Source: Shinisaurus crocodilurus
Lineage: Eukaryota; Chordata; Lepidosauria; Squamata; Shinisauridae
Length of the DNA stretch: 64,000 nt
Reading direction: 5' to 3'
Assembly (NCBI GenBank): GCA_021292165.1
Contig: CM037876.1
Coordinates: 203,567,200 to 203,631,199, forward strand
The position numbers and the translations under genes are program-made. Numbering within the stretch: position 1 is the stretch's first letter; each line of letters begins with the position of its first letter. This document shows, piece after piece, positions 46,831 through 57,986 of the stretch. The notes beneath the pieces are model-generated. The model was not told the origin of the DNA and ran no database searches. It saw nothing but the letters and a program-made list of their open reading frames with translations.

Positions 46831-46926
46831 AGAAAAGAGTTTGCAAGAGTTGAGCTTGGAGGGAATCATACTAAAATTCCCTGCAAGAGTTCATCTGCTC
46901 TGCAAGCTTGTTAAATTGAGGCGCTT

Positions 46927-47090
46927 AGAGTGGTTCCAGACGTGGCTCTTATTGCGCCATCACCCTGCCTCGTTCACAGAATTCTGCTTTTCTTACTATG
47001 GAAAATCAGTTAACTAAGAAAAGATGGGATAGCTGCAAAATGCTTTCTGATCATTAGCACTAAGAACCCTCCATCTGGAAGCACCCTTAA
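46927..47090. mobile_element. TIR repeat related to 33,252-33,440
   Basis: Left AGAGTGGTTCCAGACGTGGC and right CCATCTGGAAGCACCCTTA are inverted. Confidence 0.55.
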
Positions 47091-48110
47091 ACTTGGAAGA
47101 GTTCAGCCACAACTGGCAACTTATGTAACAAGCAGGGCAATTGGTGAAACCTTTACATGACTCCAAGCATGTATTTTATAACTTAGATTTAGGAATGTAA
47201 TTTGAATGAATGCAAACATTCAGATACCTGTAGGCAGGCGTACACTATCTGTTGCAGAAGAGCACAGGAAGTTAAAAAGTTGCCTTCCATCATTTACTCC
47301 CTGTAGTCTTCCTGCTGGCACAAAATCTGTCGCACTGTCAAACATCTTGTTCTACTTGCAAATGCATGTGGGCAGAGCCTGATACACAGCTATTAAAATA
47401 TTTGGGAAAACACAAGCCCCAGTGATTGAAGTAAGGCCTTACTTAAGTCAGACAGCTTCCAATGTGCCAAGATGTTTTATCAAATATATGCTGGGGTTAC
47501 TGTGAGTTGCATGGAAAATATGCAGCAGTATCAGTGAATGTTTACATTCACATAAAGACATGGAGAATGTTCAGAAATGAGCAGCATAAACAAGAGAACT
47601 GTGTACATTGCCCAGTTAACATGCAATATGGAGGCCATGTGTCCAGGCAAAAGATGAAAAACTGTTTATCCTGTAAATGGCCCATAATGGGACTGTGAAG
47701 AAATGAAACTATTCAGCCATTTTGTGTTTGTTCTTAGTTATAAAATGGTTGCTTTTCATTTAGATATTTGCTTATTTGGAGTATAGAGGCTATTCTTCCA
47801 AAGGATTCACCTGGGGGGAAATCCTATATTTCATTGAAAAAATGTGACTTATGTAGTTGGTTGACACTTCATATTGTACAAATGCTTAACACAACGTCAT
47901 GTTAAAAATTGCTTTCCATTTGTGCAACAGATAAGTACCGATATTAACACCACCCCGTTTTTGGTGAAATGTTTCCACTGTCAATAGCTGATTCCTCCTA
48001 GCCACTGGAGCCCTAATCTGTCCTCCCCTGTAATGACCCTCCCTGTGTGGGGGACCTAGTATTCAACCCAGAAACAACTGCTGCATATACTTTAGCAGTT
48101 TCAGTCCACA
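47091..48110. other. No recognisable gene
   Basis: AT-rich; no feature recognised. Confidence 0.4.
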
Positions 48111-48547
48111 AAGTTTGCTGCCTAGAGTCATTTGCTCCCTATACGACACCATGGATCCTGCAGAAGAGGTGGACGGCGAGTTCTCACCACCACTCTTCTC
48201 ACAAGATCCACACACACAACCATCACAGGAGTTGGCTCACAATGCATCTGGCGCCCCAGCCGAGTCAGAGGGAGAGAAACAGTGTGTGAGAATTTGGGTG
48301 CATTTCTGGAGCGAGGCTGAGCTAGGAACATTCATAGATCTCTGGATAAGCCCAGAGGCCCAGGATTAGCTGCAGAGCACCAGGTATGATAATCTGTTCC
48401 CCTGGTTCCCCTGGTGCAGATGTTACTATGGGGCTACTCTTGCACCGCCACACAATGCAAGGAGAAGCTCCACGGGCTGAAGAAAAAGTCTAAGGAAATC
48501 ACAACTCACAACAAGCTCACCATGCTGTTCAGTGATGAGCTTGCTAC

Positions 48548-48964
48548 TAGGGATGTGCGTGGATCTCAGTAGGGGGTGGAAGTGGGAGCGAGCTCAACCC
48601 CCCGAGTCCCACGGCACTTACCTTTTCCCCGGCTCGGCACATCTCCCCAGAGAGGAGCCGGGGAGAGGTACTTCCAGGTCCCCGGCACTGCATTGTTCAC
48701 GTAAATACCATAGAAAACCACCTTAAAATGGTGGTTTTCTATGGTATTTACGTGAAAAATACCATAGCCGGGGACCCAGAAGTGACGCAACAGGTCCCGG
48801 TGCTGTTCCAGGAACTGACGCGACGGGTCCTGGAATAGCTCTGGGACCCATCACGTCACTTCCGGGTCCCTGGAAAGTCTGCAGTGATCTTCAATGTTGC
48901 CGCGTGAGGAATCAAGCGGTGTGCGTGCTTGCTGAGCACCAATCCAGGTACTTGAACATCCCTA
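48548..48964. mobile_element. hAT-like MITE with TAGGGATGTGCG end
   Basis: Starts TAGGGATGTGCGTGG and ends TTGAACATCCCTA. Flanks CTTGCTAC (48,540-48,547) and CTTGCTAG (48,965-48,972) match at 7 of 8, fitting a hAT target duplication. Has a very strong central hairpin. Inserted within the Myb/SANT-like pseudogene. Confidence 0.75.
48698..48754. repeat. Perfect 25-bp stem hairpin
   Basis: 48,698-48,722 (CACGTAAATACCATAGAAAA then CCACC) is the exact reverse complement of 48,730-48,754, with a 7-base loop TTAAAAT. Two further pairs extend the stem outward. Confidence 0.95.
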
Positions 48965-50021
48965 CTTGCTAGTTGCTACTATCCTGCTAGGACAGAGGGA
49001 TGTAGAACCCGGTTATACCACTGGCAGTGGGATTCCCCTGCTCCACCCGCAGAGAGTCAGGGTAACAGCCCATGAAGAACTGCCAGTCTCCAACCTGTGA
49101 CTCATCCTCCCTGACTCTAGGCACATCCAGTATGCCCAAGCCATGCAGGGCCCCATTTGCAAGTATTTCGAGACCCCCAGATCTTGGGCTGTCCCCAAAA
49201 GTATTCCGATTTGAGCCAACAGTATGTCCAGGTAGTCCATCCCTGCTTCCCAAGCAACCAGCACCCCCTCCTCCGAGGAAAAGTTTGGCAATGACATTCT
49301 TCTCCAGTACAAGCAGCCAACATATTTTCCTTCTGCTGTGAGAAAATAAACCAGGCCAGCAACCACACAACATGAACCCAGAGATGCTCCACAAAAAAGC
49401 AAGGACTTGGGTGCAGCCATTCAGGAAGCAGTCTGGAGTACTTTCCCAAGGGAAATGCAATCAGAGCTGGACCTCCACGGGGAAGGCATGGAGATCTGAA
49501 GGTATTGGGGCTCTCCCACCTGCAGTACCCAGGCACCTGTCTCTGGAGGAGGAGCAGCAGAGAGAGAGCACAACATAGTACTGTAGATCTAGACATGCTT
49601 ATGATGCAATCACTTGCTACTACCGGATAACCACTGGAAGATCTGGGAAGTGAGCTTGAGGGGACACTTCTTCGTGAACTGTCTCAGGTGAGGGCGGGAG
49701 CATGGTCACCAATCCCAGCCCTCAACTTGGTATGCCTCTTCACAGAGCCAAGTGACCCCTCCTTCACTGGCTTTCCCAGAGAGGAGGCTGGGGGTGGGGG
49801 GAAGAGGCTGAAGGTGTGGCTGCATCTGAAGAAGTGCAGCCTAAGGAGCCAGCACAGCAACCGGTAGCTGAAGAGCGCAGAGGACCAGCGGAGGTGGAGC
49901 TGCCACTAACCAATGCTCAGTAGATGGCACGTATCTGTAACAAGCATAAAACAGACCAGGTGCAACTTGCAAGGGACTTGGTCAGCGCCACTGAAGCAGC
50001 AGGGGAGTGCACATAGTCTTA

Positions 50022-50190
50022 ATAATAATAGAGTTGGAAGGAGCCTACAACAAGGCTATCGAGTCCAACCCCCTGCTCAGTGCAGGAAACTAGAGGAGGG
50101 GTCTCCCATCCAAGTAACAACCAGGCCTGACCCTGCTTAGCTTTCCACACTCAGACAAGCTGAGCCAGCGTGAGCTACAGGCCTTTTAAA
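50022..50190 (-). mobile_element. 5S-rRNA-headed SINE, copy D
   Basis: Minus strand: GGCCTGTAGCTCACGCTGGC, AAGCTAAGCAGGGTCAGGCC, TACTTGGATGGGAGACC, then the CR1-like tail GGGGGTTGGACTCGATAGCC. Confidence 0.92.
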
Positions 50191-50424
50191 GAAAATGAAT
50201 GAGCAGGAACATAGAAGATGGACCAGTGAGTGTCTACTGGCTATCTGATCAATTCGGACAGGCAGGGGAGACACCATGATCATGAAGGTGGTTTTCCCAG
50301 GGTGAGGCTCATCCATTGCACTCCAGGTGTGCTGACCCCAGCGATTTCCCCAAATGCAGGAAATTCGACTGCATAATTTGTGGTAGTGGGGGAAATTTGA
50401 CACAAGGACACTTGAGGGTTTTGG

Positions 50425-50967
50425 TGTTGGGTTTTGCATAGGCAGAACGAGATTACCACCTGACATCGAGATCATCACCTGACCTGGTGGGTGTTACTTG
50501 AGTTCAAGTATACAAGGCCTTTGGTCACGAGACATAGTCTCGGGATGATGTGACTCAGCAGCCTTGAACAGGTTTGAAGCAGTAAACATGTTGATGAATA
50601 GGTTATACGCTGGGGTGAGTAATATCCTATTTATAGGTGCAGGATCTGGGGTATATAAGCTGGCACACTTGCTGATAGCTTGCTTCCGTCATTCCTCTTC
50701 ATCTCTCTCTCTGCTGCTTGTTCGTCTCGACATGTATTGTCTTGGACTTCACTTCATCTAGCCTTACCACTGGGGTATAGGTTTTGAGTCTGCTATGATG
50801 TAGTGAGTAGAGATGCATTGATTGCCTTAATCCCATGTAATTGGGTCTTACAAATAAACTCTTTAATCTTTATTAACTGCTGTTATCTCCTCCTTCCGCT
50901 TGCGTGACTGGGACTGAGGGTCATTGGCTAGGGGAGCTTTTGAACCCGGGTCAGTCCAACTCTCACA
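50425..50967 (+). repeat. 5' LTR of copia-type element
   Basis: TGTTGGGTTTTGCATAGGC to CCAACTCTCACA. TATA box TATATAA at 50,652-50,658 and AATAAA at 50,853-50,858. Aligned by eye with the 3' LTR: four substitutions, no indel. Confidence 0.93.
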
Positions 50968-50969
50968 TC

Positions 50970-50983
50970 GGTTATGGGCCCAG
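50970..50983 (+). promoter_or_regulatory. Primer binding site, half-tRNA type
   Basis: GGTTATGGGCCCAG, two bases after the 5' LTR, is complementary to the anticodon stem-loop side of vertebrate initiator tRNA-Met (CTGGGCCCATAACC). An internal rather than 3'-terminal tRNA match means priming from a cleaved half-tRNA. Confidence 0.82.
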
Positions 50984-53900
50984 ATAACGATCTGATGGTT
51001 ATCTTAGATGGGAAGATAAGCCACAGAGACGCAGTTCGGAGAAATTCAGCAGTTATAGAGTTAAGGAATTTGTTTACTATTTGTAAGAATGGTTTGTAAA
51101 TAACCGGGAAAGGCGATGCGGTGTTGCTAAAGCTGGTGCTGATAACAGCGGCTTGGAATGCAGCACAACTGAAAAATGCGAGACAGAGAGAGACGAAGGA
51201 TTTTTCGTTTTGGAAGCAGCTGAAACGGAGGTGCCAGGCTTGGCAAAATCCAAGGCTACAGACTGTGAAAAGTGGGTGCCGGTTCGGGCAGCTACTAGGC
51301 TGAAAAGTGAACAACGCTGGACACAAGGATTTGTTTTCCACAGCTTGCTGGAGTGATTGTCAAGGAGCTGTATCGGGCAAAGAAATAATCTTCAGGAGGC
51401 TCTGTGTCTTTGAGTCAAGGCTACAGGCAGGAGGATCATATTTCATTTACAGTTTTCTTCACACAGCAGCGGATCAGCTATCTTTTGCATTGTATCAACA
51501 AGTGGCTTGGATTACAAATGCGTGGATTACGTCTGACGTGGGTAAAGCGTCTGGAGCGTCATGTCGCAGCAAAAGGGAAACCTGATACTACAGCGGAGGC
51601 TGTATCAAACCAGCGGAGGCGTGGTTTTGAAACAGCAGGGGAACAGCGCGGCAGTTTTGAACAGAGAAAGCTGTGCTTAAAATGTGAAGCTGTTCTTCAT
51701 TTTCTTCATGTGGGATCACAGAAGAAGGAGCTTGAAATCAGCAGGGGTGCTGCTGATGGAAAAACCTTTGTGTTTTAACCCAGGACATAACAAAATGGAC
51801 ATTATTTTGTTTGGACAGAAAACACTGGATTGTTTAAACGAAGCTTTCTGTGTTGGACATAAATAAACAGGAAGAGGACTATGCAAATGGTCAGAGGTTT
51901 AACAGTCATGTTTTTGGAAATGTATTTCTTGAAAGTTGGATAACTTGGACTCAAGAAAGTGTAATATATGCTTTGGAAATGTCAGGAAATGTACTGAATG
52001 TATATATGACTTGAGTATATTGTGGATTTTTCTGTAGCAAAATGTAAAATACTGAATAATTAGTAGGTATGTTTATATGGCAAAGCTAAGAGATGGATTA
52101 TTTCTTTTATACTGTAATGATGTAAATAAAGGAATGGAAAGTTATACTGATGCAACTATAAAAAGGTTAAATGCTTATATGTATGACATGTACATGCATG
52201 CATATCACATGAATGTTTGATCATTTAGATTCACAGGCCTGTGAAAGAAAATGCAAACTGTGTTGTGGGAAAAGCATTTGGAAATTGTAATTTTCACATG
52301 AAAGGTAATTTTGTGCACATAAACAAGGGATGCTAGCTTCAACAGGTAAACTGGAAGGCAAGCTGAAAAAACAGTTCATTTCATTCAATTTGTTCTTGGT
52401 GATCTTGTGGATACTCTGATGGTTTTTAGAGGAAAGGCACGTTATTTCATGATGTGGTATTGAACACAGGGATTATGTGGAAGAGTAAACAAACACTCAG
52501 AAGAGGTGATGATAATTTGGATAATGAGGTTTGGGTAGAAGCTCTTAAATGTTTTTGATTATGTACATGATAGAAGTTTTAGTTCTGTGTGATGAACTGT
52601 ACACCTTATAGAAAGTAGTGTAGAAGGAGGAATCTTCTGGAGAAACATTTCAGGATCTTGGATCTGATATGTAGGTACATACACCTCAAAGTTAGAAGAA
52701 ATCTGTAAGGGAGCTTACATGAGATTTTTCTAGAAATGAGAATATTGTGTTTTACATGAATAACACTTGGATAGTGAGATTATCTAGAAGTGTGTTTAGT
52801 ATAATGCTAAATGAAAATGTGAGATCATTTTTCAAAATTAATTCTGTTAATGCAGGAGATGCATCAAGCTCAGAGTCAGAATAGAAAAGCATTTGCTGAA
52901 AGACAGTCAGGTAAATTTGACAAACTCTGATACACATTTGGTTTAGTGGAGACTAAACAAATGATTGTTCATCATTGGTGCAAATTTATTGGAACAGGAA
53001 CCTGATAACTGATGAGGTAAGGAACAGGTGAGTCAAACAACCTGTGAGATATCAGGATGAATTTGCAGGAAAAGCCATTTGAAACTTCAAAATTTCAAAG
53101 AGGTGAAAAAATTGTCTGTTAAGGAAGCTGAACCATAGCTTCAGGCTATGCAAGCTGAGTTGAATTCTTTGGATAAAGAACAAAACATGGAGGCTGGTGA
53201 AACAAACAGCAGTCCATGGAACTCATTGTTACCAGATAGATTTTTTAAGTGAAAACTAACCAGATTGGAAAAGGTTATATGACAAATAGCAAGATTGGTT
53301 GCTTGTGATTTTTGCTCTAGTTAAAAGGAGCTGGATAATCATAAGATGAGTGCAACAACAATTTGCTTTGGAAACAGTTAGACTGATGTTTAAGAATGTG
53401 GAGAAAGATGTATGGATATTTCACAAGTTGAAATATTGGAACATAAGCATTTTAAATGAGAGGAAGTCTTTGGAAAACTGTCTGAGATTTTCTGTAAGAA
53501 AAGCTAGAAATCAGCTGGAGGCTGGAATTCTGTTTTGAACTCAAACATTGTTGAATTGAGGTCTGCACAGAGAGGCAGATCAATGTTTGTTTGTTAAACA
53601 GGAGAACAGGGACATAGACTGTATGTACTTTGTTTAGATGGATGATCTATTGTTTTTTTTTCTGGACAGATAAAAGCAATATGATATAATTGATCCAGGG
53701 TTTGGAATTTCATTGAATTGAAACTGCTTGGTGGTGGATCAACTGTTTATTTGTAAATAGAGGTTGAGGGAAAAAGAACCAAGAGGGCAGTATCTTACTG
53801 CAACAAACCAGAAAATCATGGATGTGATTGAGAATTTTGGAGATAGTTAACTCAGTGAGAGACTCCAAATAGTTGAGGATTTTCAAGCACATGCTGATGG

Positions 53901-54636
53901 AAAAGCAGTTTGAATGCTACACAGAAGCATTGGGCTGTTGAGCTTTACTGTACAAGCAACAAAGCCAGATATTGCTGTCAGTGTGATAGGCAGACTGTTA
54001 GACCAACAGGACATGCTTGGAGAGCTCTGAAAAGGAGTTGAGTGTTATCTAGAGGGAACATCACACTTCAGACTAAGATTTACAAGTCAGAGCACAGGTG
54101 GCTTACAGATTCACAGAAATGCCAGTTGTGGTTGTGATAGTAAGAACAACAAGAACACACCTGAAGTTTGTTATTTTTATAATCATACTTTGTTTGATTG
54201 ATTTTGTTAGAAACAATCATCTAGAGGTTAGAGTTCAACTGAAATTGAACTGAATGCATTGTATTATGTATTGTGCTATTATGCTATTGTAAAGCTTGAA
54301 TAGTTATTGCATTTGTTTAAATAGTTTAAATTGTAAAAAAATGTTTAAATGATGCTGGGATTGATGTGAAAAACCTATTACAGTTTTTTCAGGAAACCAA
54401 GGCAGGATTGCTATGCTGCAGGCAGATAGCAATACACAACGTTTTGGGTTTGCAAATAAAACTGTGTCATAAGGAGGGATACATCAGAAGTGATTTGATG
54501 GTGGTTCAAATTTCTGACAGGTAAAGTCATTCCTGCAAAAGTTTTTTTTATCAAAGTCCATAGATGAAAGAACAGCATCAGATGTCAACAAAGCTGTTGC
54601 TGTTGTATGAGGTAAATAACCACCTTCTGCGCAAAT
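50984..54636 (+). pseudogene. Decayed copia gag-pol region
   Basis: Remains seen in order. A zinc-knuckle-like C-L-K-C-E-A-V-L-H at 51,674-51,700 has Gly where the last Cys should be. An integrase-core-like stretch at about 52,395-52,460 reads G-D-L-V-D-T-L-M-V-F-R-G-K-A-R-Y-F. The RT entry follows at about 53,115-53,290, ending A-R-L-V-A. Then come the C-L-F-V-K block at about 53,583-53,600 and the catalytic box, Y-F-V, stop, M-D-D-L-L, at 53,626-53,652. RPDI-like T-K-P-D-I-A-V-S-V lies at 53,959-53,985 and C-Y-L-E-G-T soon after 54,040. In-frame stops and frame shifts are spread throughout, so no product is possible. First 680 bases after the primer site (gag) are not recognisable. Confidence 0.8.
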
Positions 54637-54651
54637 GCAAAAGCAGGGGGA
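54637..54651 (+). promoter_or_regulatory. Polypurine tract
   Basis: GCAAAAGCAGGGGGA abuts the 3' LTR, the expected place of the plus-strand primer. Confidence 0.75.
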
Positions 54652-55194
54652 TGTTGGGTTTTGCATAGGCAGAACGAGATTACCACCTGACATCGAGATC
54701 ATCACCTGACCTGGTGGGTGTTACTTGAGTTCAAGTATACAAGGCCTTTGGTCATGAGACATAGTCTCGGGATGATGTGACTCAGCAGCCTTGAACAGGT
54801 TTGAAGCAGTAAACATGTTGATGAATAGGTTATACGCTGGGGTGAGTAATATCCTATTTATAGGTGCAGGGTCTGGGGTATATAAGCTGGCACACTTGCT
54901 GATAGCTTGCTTCCGTCATTCCTCTTCATCTCTCTCTCTGCTGCTTGTTCGTCTCGACATGTATTGTCTTGGACTTCACTTCATCTAGCCTTACCACTGG
55001 GGTATAGGTTTTGAGTCTGCTATGATGTAGTGAGTAGAGATGCATTGATTGCCTTAATCCCATGTAATTGGGTCTTACAAATAAACTCTTTAATCTTTAT
55101 TAACTGCTGTTATCTCCTCCTTCCGCTTGTGTGACTGGGACTGAGGGTCATTGGCTAGGGGAGCTTTTGAACCCGGGTCAGACCAACTCTCACA
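54652..55194 (+). repeat. 3' LTR of copia-type element
   Basis: 543 bases, same ends as the 5' LTR. Differences seen: CATGAGAC for CACGAGAC, GCAGGGTCTGG for GCAGGATCTGG, CTTGTGTGA for CTTGCGTGA, TCAGACC for TCAGTCC. Confidence 0.93.
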
Positions 55195-56375
55195 ACTCTG
55201 TTTTCCCCGCGGAGTGCTTGATTGGAACTTTAAAAAGACTTTCCTTAGAATGAAAGCTCTCCATCAGTCTCTTTGTATGTTTTTCCCCTCCTTGATTTTT
55301 TAATGTAATTATTTCTGGTTTTCTGTCTTCTCACTGTTGGAAATGTCACATTGTTTAGTTATCAGCATGCTCACTTGGAGAAGTTTATTAAATGTGATGT
55401 GGAGTTTCTGACATAACAGTAGCTGAAAAGCAAAATGAATTTCATGGCTGGGTTGGTAAAATGTGCCTTTTTGTATGGGTGGATTTAATTGGACAGTTTC
55501 TTATTTAGGAAAATTGCTCCCCAAAAGGCAAAGTGTGGGTGGGCAGATGGTGACAGTCGGTGAACAGAGGGGAAAAAAGATCTGGCTGAGTAACTATATG
55601 GGCTAAGCACAAAGAAAGAGGAGGGCACTCTGGTTTGCTTCACATTGCTTGTTAAATGCGTATGTGCATCCATTCAGCATACATATGTCATGTTGGATGT
55701 TTTAATTGTGATGTTGCATTTCTTGAGTGGGGGGGATATCAAAATGACTCCCTGAATAGGGAAACTCCTCATGTTCCCTGCAAACATGTGACTTGGATCA
55801 CTTGCCTGAGTCATTTACAGCTGCTGCTGCTCAGCAGTTTCCTTGCTAGACTCTATCTGCTCTCTGCTTGTGGTACATTGATTGCCTTAATTGCATAGGG
55901 TGATCTGTTGTTAGGGCTAGTGAGCAGATGGTGCTGCCTTCCAGCAGGACATTGGTTGAGATTGTCATTTGATCCCTTTCCTGTGATACGGCCTTATGAT
56001 GTTGTCTCTACCATGCTCCTGTTTCTTCCATTTTGGTCAGCAAAAGGAGGTGCCCACATATATGGAATGTAGCATTTGAGACAGCATAGAGTCTACCTAA
56101 GACATTCCAATGTTCTTCTTGACCACAGGCAACATGATGAAACTCAACATTCAGTAGACTAGTTTTAATTTCAGTCACAAATGTTTGCAGATCAATATAT
56201 ATTCAAGCTCTGTGATTTCTGAATGACCTTACTGTGTCTAAGAGGTAAATTCTGGTTGCTTGTTAGGGGGAAAGAGGCTTATTGTAAGAATCTTAATATT
56301 AGAATATTTAAAAGTTTAAAAGCCAGTTGACTTCATCCTTGGTTAATTTTTGAGAAGATCTGGAATAATGGGGAT
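55195..56375. other. No recognisable gene
   Basis: No domain or repeat recognised. Confidence 0.4.
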
Positions 56376-56452
56376 TATTTATTTATTTAAAACATTTGTA
56401 TGCCACCTTTCCAGAGCTTAAGGTGGTTTATATAATAACTGCAGTAAGTAAT
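56376..56452 (-). mobile_element. LINE 3' tail (antisense)
   Basis: TTATTTATTTAAAACATTTG then CCACCTTTCCAGAGCTTAAG is the inverse of a LINE 3' untranslated end. Confidence 0.5.
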
Positions 56453-56473
56453 CACAATTCAGATGGAAAAAGA

Positions 56474-56499
56474 CAGCAGCAGCAGCAGCAGCAGCAGCA
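56474..56499. repeat. (CAG)n microsatellite
   Basis: About eight CAG units. Confidence 0.95.
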
Positions 56500-56739
56500 C
56501 TCTCAGTAATAAACTCTGCCTCCATGGGATTTTTTGGTAATTTTAATTAAAATGGCATGTCTTAGAGGTGTCTCTAAGCAAGAAACCTGCAGAATTTCAG
56601 AAAGATAGGTGCAGGGGCTAGGGAGTAATGATGAATGAAAAACAGTTTGTCTTTTTTATTTTCTATTGGCACCAATGTCACAGAAAATGCAATAAGACTG
56701 GGGTTGTGGAGTATATAGTGGCAGAGGCAGAAGGACTTG

Positions 56740-56812
56740 AACATCACTGAGCAGGGAGTTGGACTCGATGGCCCTGTAGGCCCCCTTCAACTCTATGATC
56801 TATGAAATGATA
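56740..56812 (+). mobile_element. CR1-type 3' tail
   Basis: GAGCAGGGAGTTGGACTCGA, GCCCTGTAGGCCCCCTTCAA and CTCTATGATCTATGAAATG match the shared tail of CR1 (60,890) and the 5S SINEs. No 5S head is present upstream. Confidence 0.8.
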
Positions 56813-57257
56813 TCCAGCATTTTCCAAGCAAGCACTCAATGCTACACCCTCCCAAGTCCCATAGACTTCACCAAACCTTTATTAAGCATCCCTCTCCTGG
56901 GAAAGGGAACTAGCAAAGAGCACTGAACACTGGATCAGTCCTGCAATATATTACTTCAACATCCCTTCGCCAAAGTACTGGGATTGGAAAGCCCTGGTAA
57001 AACCATTCCCCCCAACCCCACTCTCCCCACTCTGGTGTTTTCCTGACATGGAGAGCTTGGGGAGAAATGCATCAATTTTTTGAGACACTCTGTGTCCCTG
57101 TGTCCCGCTAAATCTTGAATCTTCAGCAGTGTTCAGATTCAGATTTGGTTCCCTTCACTTTGGAGAATTCCTGCTTCATTCCAGACGTCTCTCAGATCTG
57201 TCCAAATAAGTCCAATTTTGCTCTGAATTCGGGCAAAACCGAAGCATACCGCTAGTC
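56813..57257. other. No recognisable gene
   Basis: No feature recognised. Confidence 0.4.
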
Positions 57258-57393
57258 CAGGGCTCTCCAACCTTGGGTCCCCAGATGTTGCTGGACTACA
57301 GCTCCCAGAATTCCTTGCCATTAGCCATGCTGGCTGGATATCCTGGGAGCTGTAGGTCAGCAACATCTGGGGACCCAAGGTTGGAGAGCCCTG
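57258..57393. mobile_element. hAT foldback MITE
   Basis: Near-perfect palindrome: CAGGGCTCTCCAACCTTGGG to CCCAAGGTTGGAGAGCCCTG. Flanks CGCTAGTC and CCCTAGTC match at 7 of 8. Confidence 0.88.
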
Positions 57394-57859
57394 CCCTAGT
57401 CAATGCATGTTATAGTAGCCCAATGGAAATAGAAGTAGAGAAGTGGCCGGCAGCAGGAGGGGATGTTTAATCTTTCTCCTGCCTGCCATTTCCCTGCTCT
57501 GCATGACCCTCCTAAGCGTTCCCCCTTCCATCCATATGGCATTTCAAATGCAGGTAATCACTAGAAGCAGCTTCTCGCTTCAAAATAGGCTGCAGGGTTA
57601 CCATTACATGCATTTACATGTAACATGTTGTTTGGGCAGCATTTCTTGTAGTAAAGGGACATCGAGCAGGGTCCAACCTGCAGAAGAATGAGGAGTTGGG
57701 CAGTAGTAGTAGATCTTTGTTAATCAAAAAGAAGTACTAGTAGCTCCAAGTAAATATAGTATCTTAAAACGTGTTTGCACAGAAGTTTAAATTGATCCTG
57801 GAATTGCTCAACATAAAGCAAAATGGCAAACATGTTTTATGCCCATGTATTCCTTAAAG

Positions 57860-57986
57860 CAGGAAGTGGGCCCTCCGGATGTTTTGGCCTACAACTCGCA
57901 TCAACCCTAGCTAGCATAGCCCATGGTGAGGGCTGATGGGAGTTGTAGGCCAAAACATCTGGAGGGCCATAAGTTACCCACCCCTA
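57860..57986. mobile_element. hAT foldback MITE
   Basis: CAGGAAGTGGGCCCTCCGGA to ...GTTACCCACCCCTA, with ATGTTTTGGCCTACAACTC paired against GAGTTGTAGGCCAAAACAT apart from few changes. Flanks CCTTAAAG/CTTCAAAG match at 6 of 8. Confidence 0.8.

Larger units (their letters stand above)
48151..49985 (+). pseudogene. Broken Myb/SANT-like DNA-binding protein gene
   Basis: From the ATG at 48,151 the frame reads M-D-P-A-E-E-V-D-G-E-F-S and reaches W-S-E-A-E-L-G-T-F-I-D-L-W near 48,307-48,345, then stops at 48,369. In another frame, T-Q-C-K-E-K-L-H-G-L-K-K-K-S-K-E at about 48,458-48,505 fits the last helix of a Myb/SANT-like (trihelix) domain. A MITE (48,548-48,964) cuts the gene. At about 49,880-49,980 an E-V-E-L-P-L-T-N-A-Q and then M-A-R-I-C-N-K-H-K block resembles the basic C-terminus of such proteins. 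These genes are either host MSANTD-like paralogues or the accessory gene of Harbinger transposons; I cannot choose. The assignment rests on pattern recognition only. Confidence 0.5.
50425..55194 (+). mobile_element. Ty1/copia-type LTR retrotransposon, coding-dead
   Basis: 4.77 kb with two 543-base LTRs. The primer site matches the anticodon region of initiator tRNA-Met, as in Drosophila copia. Decayed domains are in the order zinc knuckle, integrase, reverse transcriptase, RNase H side; integrase before RT is the copia order and rules out Ty3/gypsy and retroviral order. LTRs differ at about 4 positions, so insertion is recent, yet no frame above 124 codons remains. No matching 5-base target duplication is seen (upstream TTTGG, downstream ACTCT). 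Confidence 0.87.

Noticed and set aside
48987..49596. Minus-strand frames of 135-159 codons
   Set aside because: Three overlapping frames over the same DNA, opposite to the Myb/SANT-like relic; likely chance frames in GC-richer DNA.
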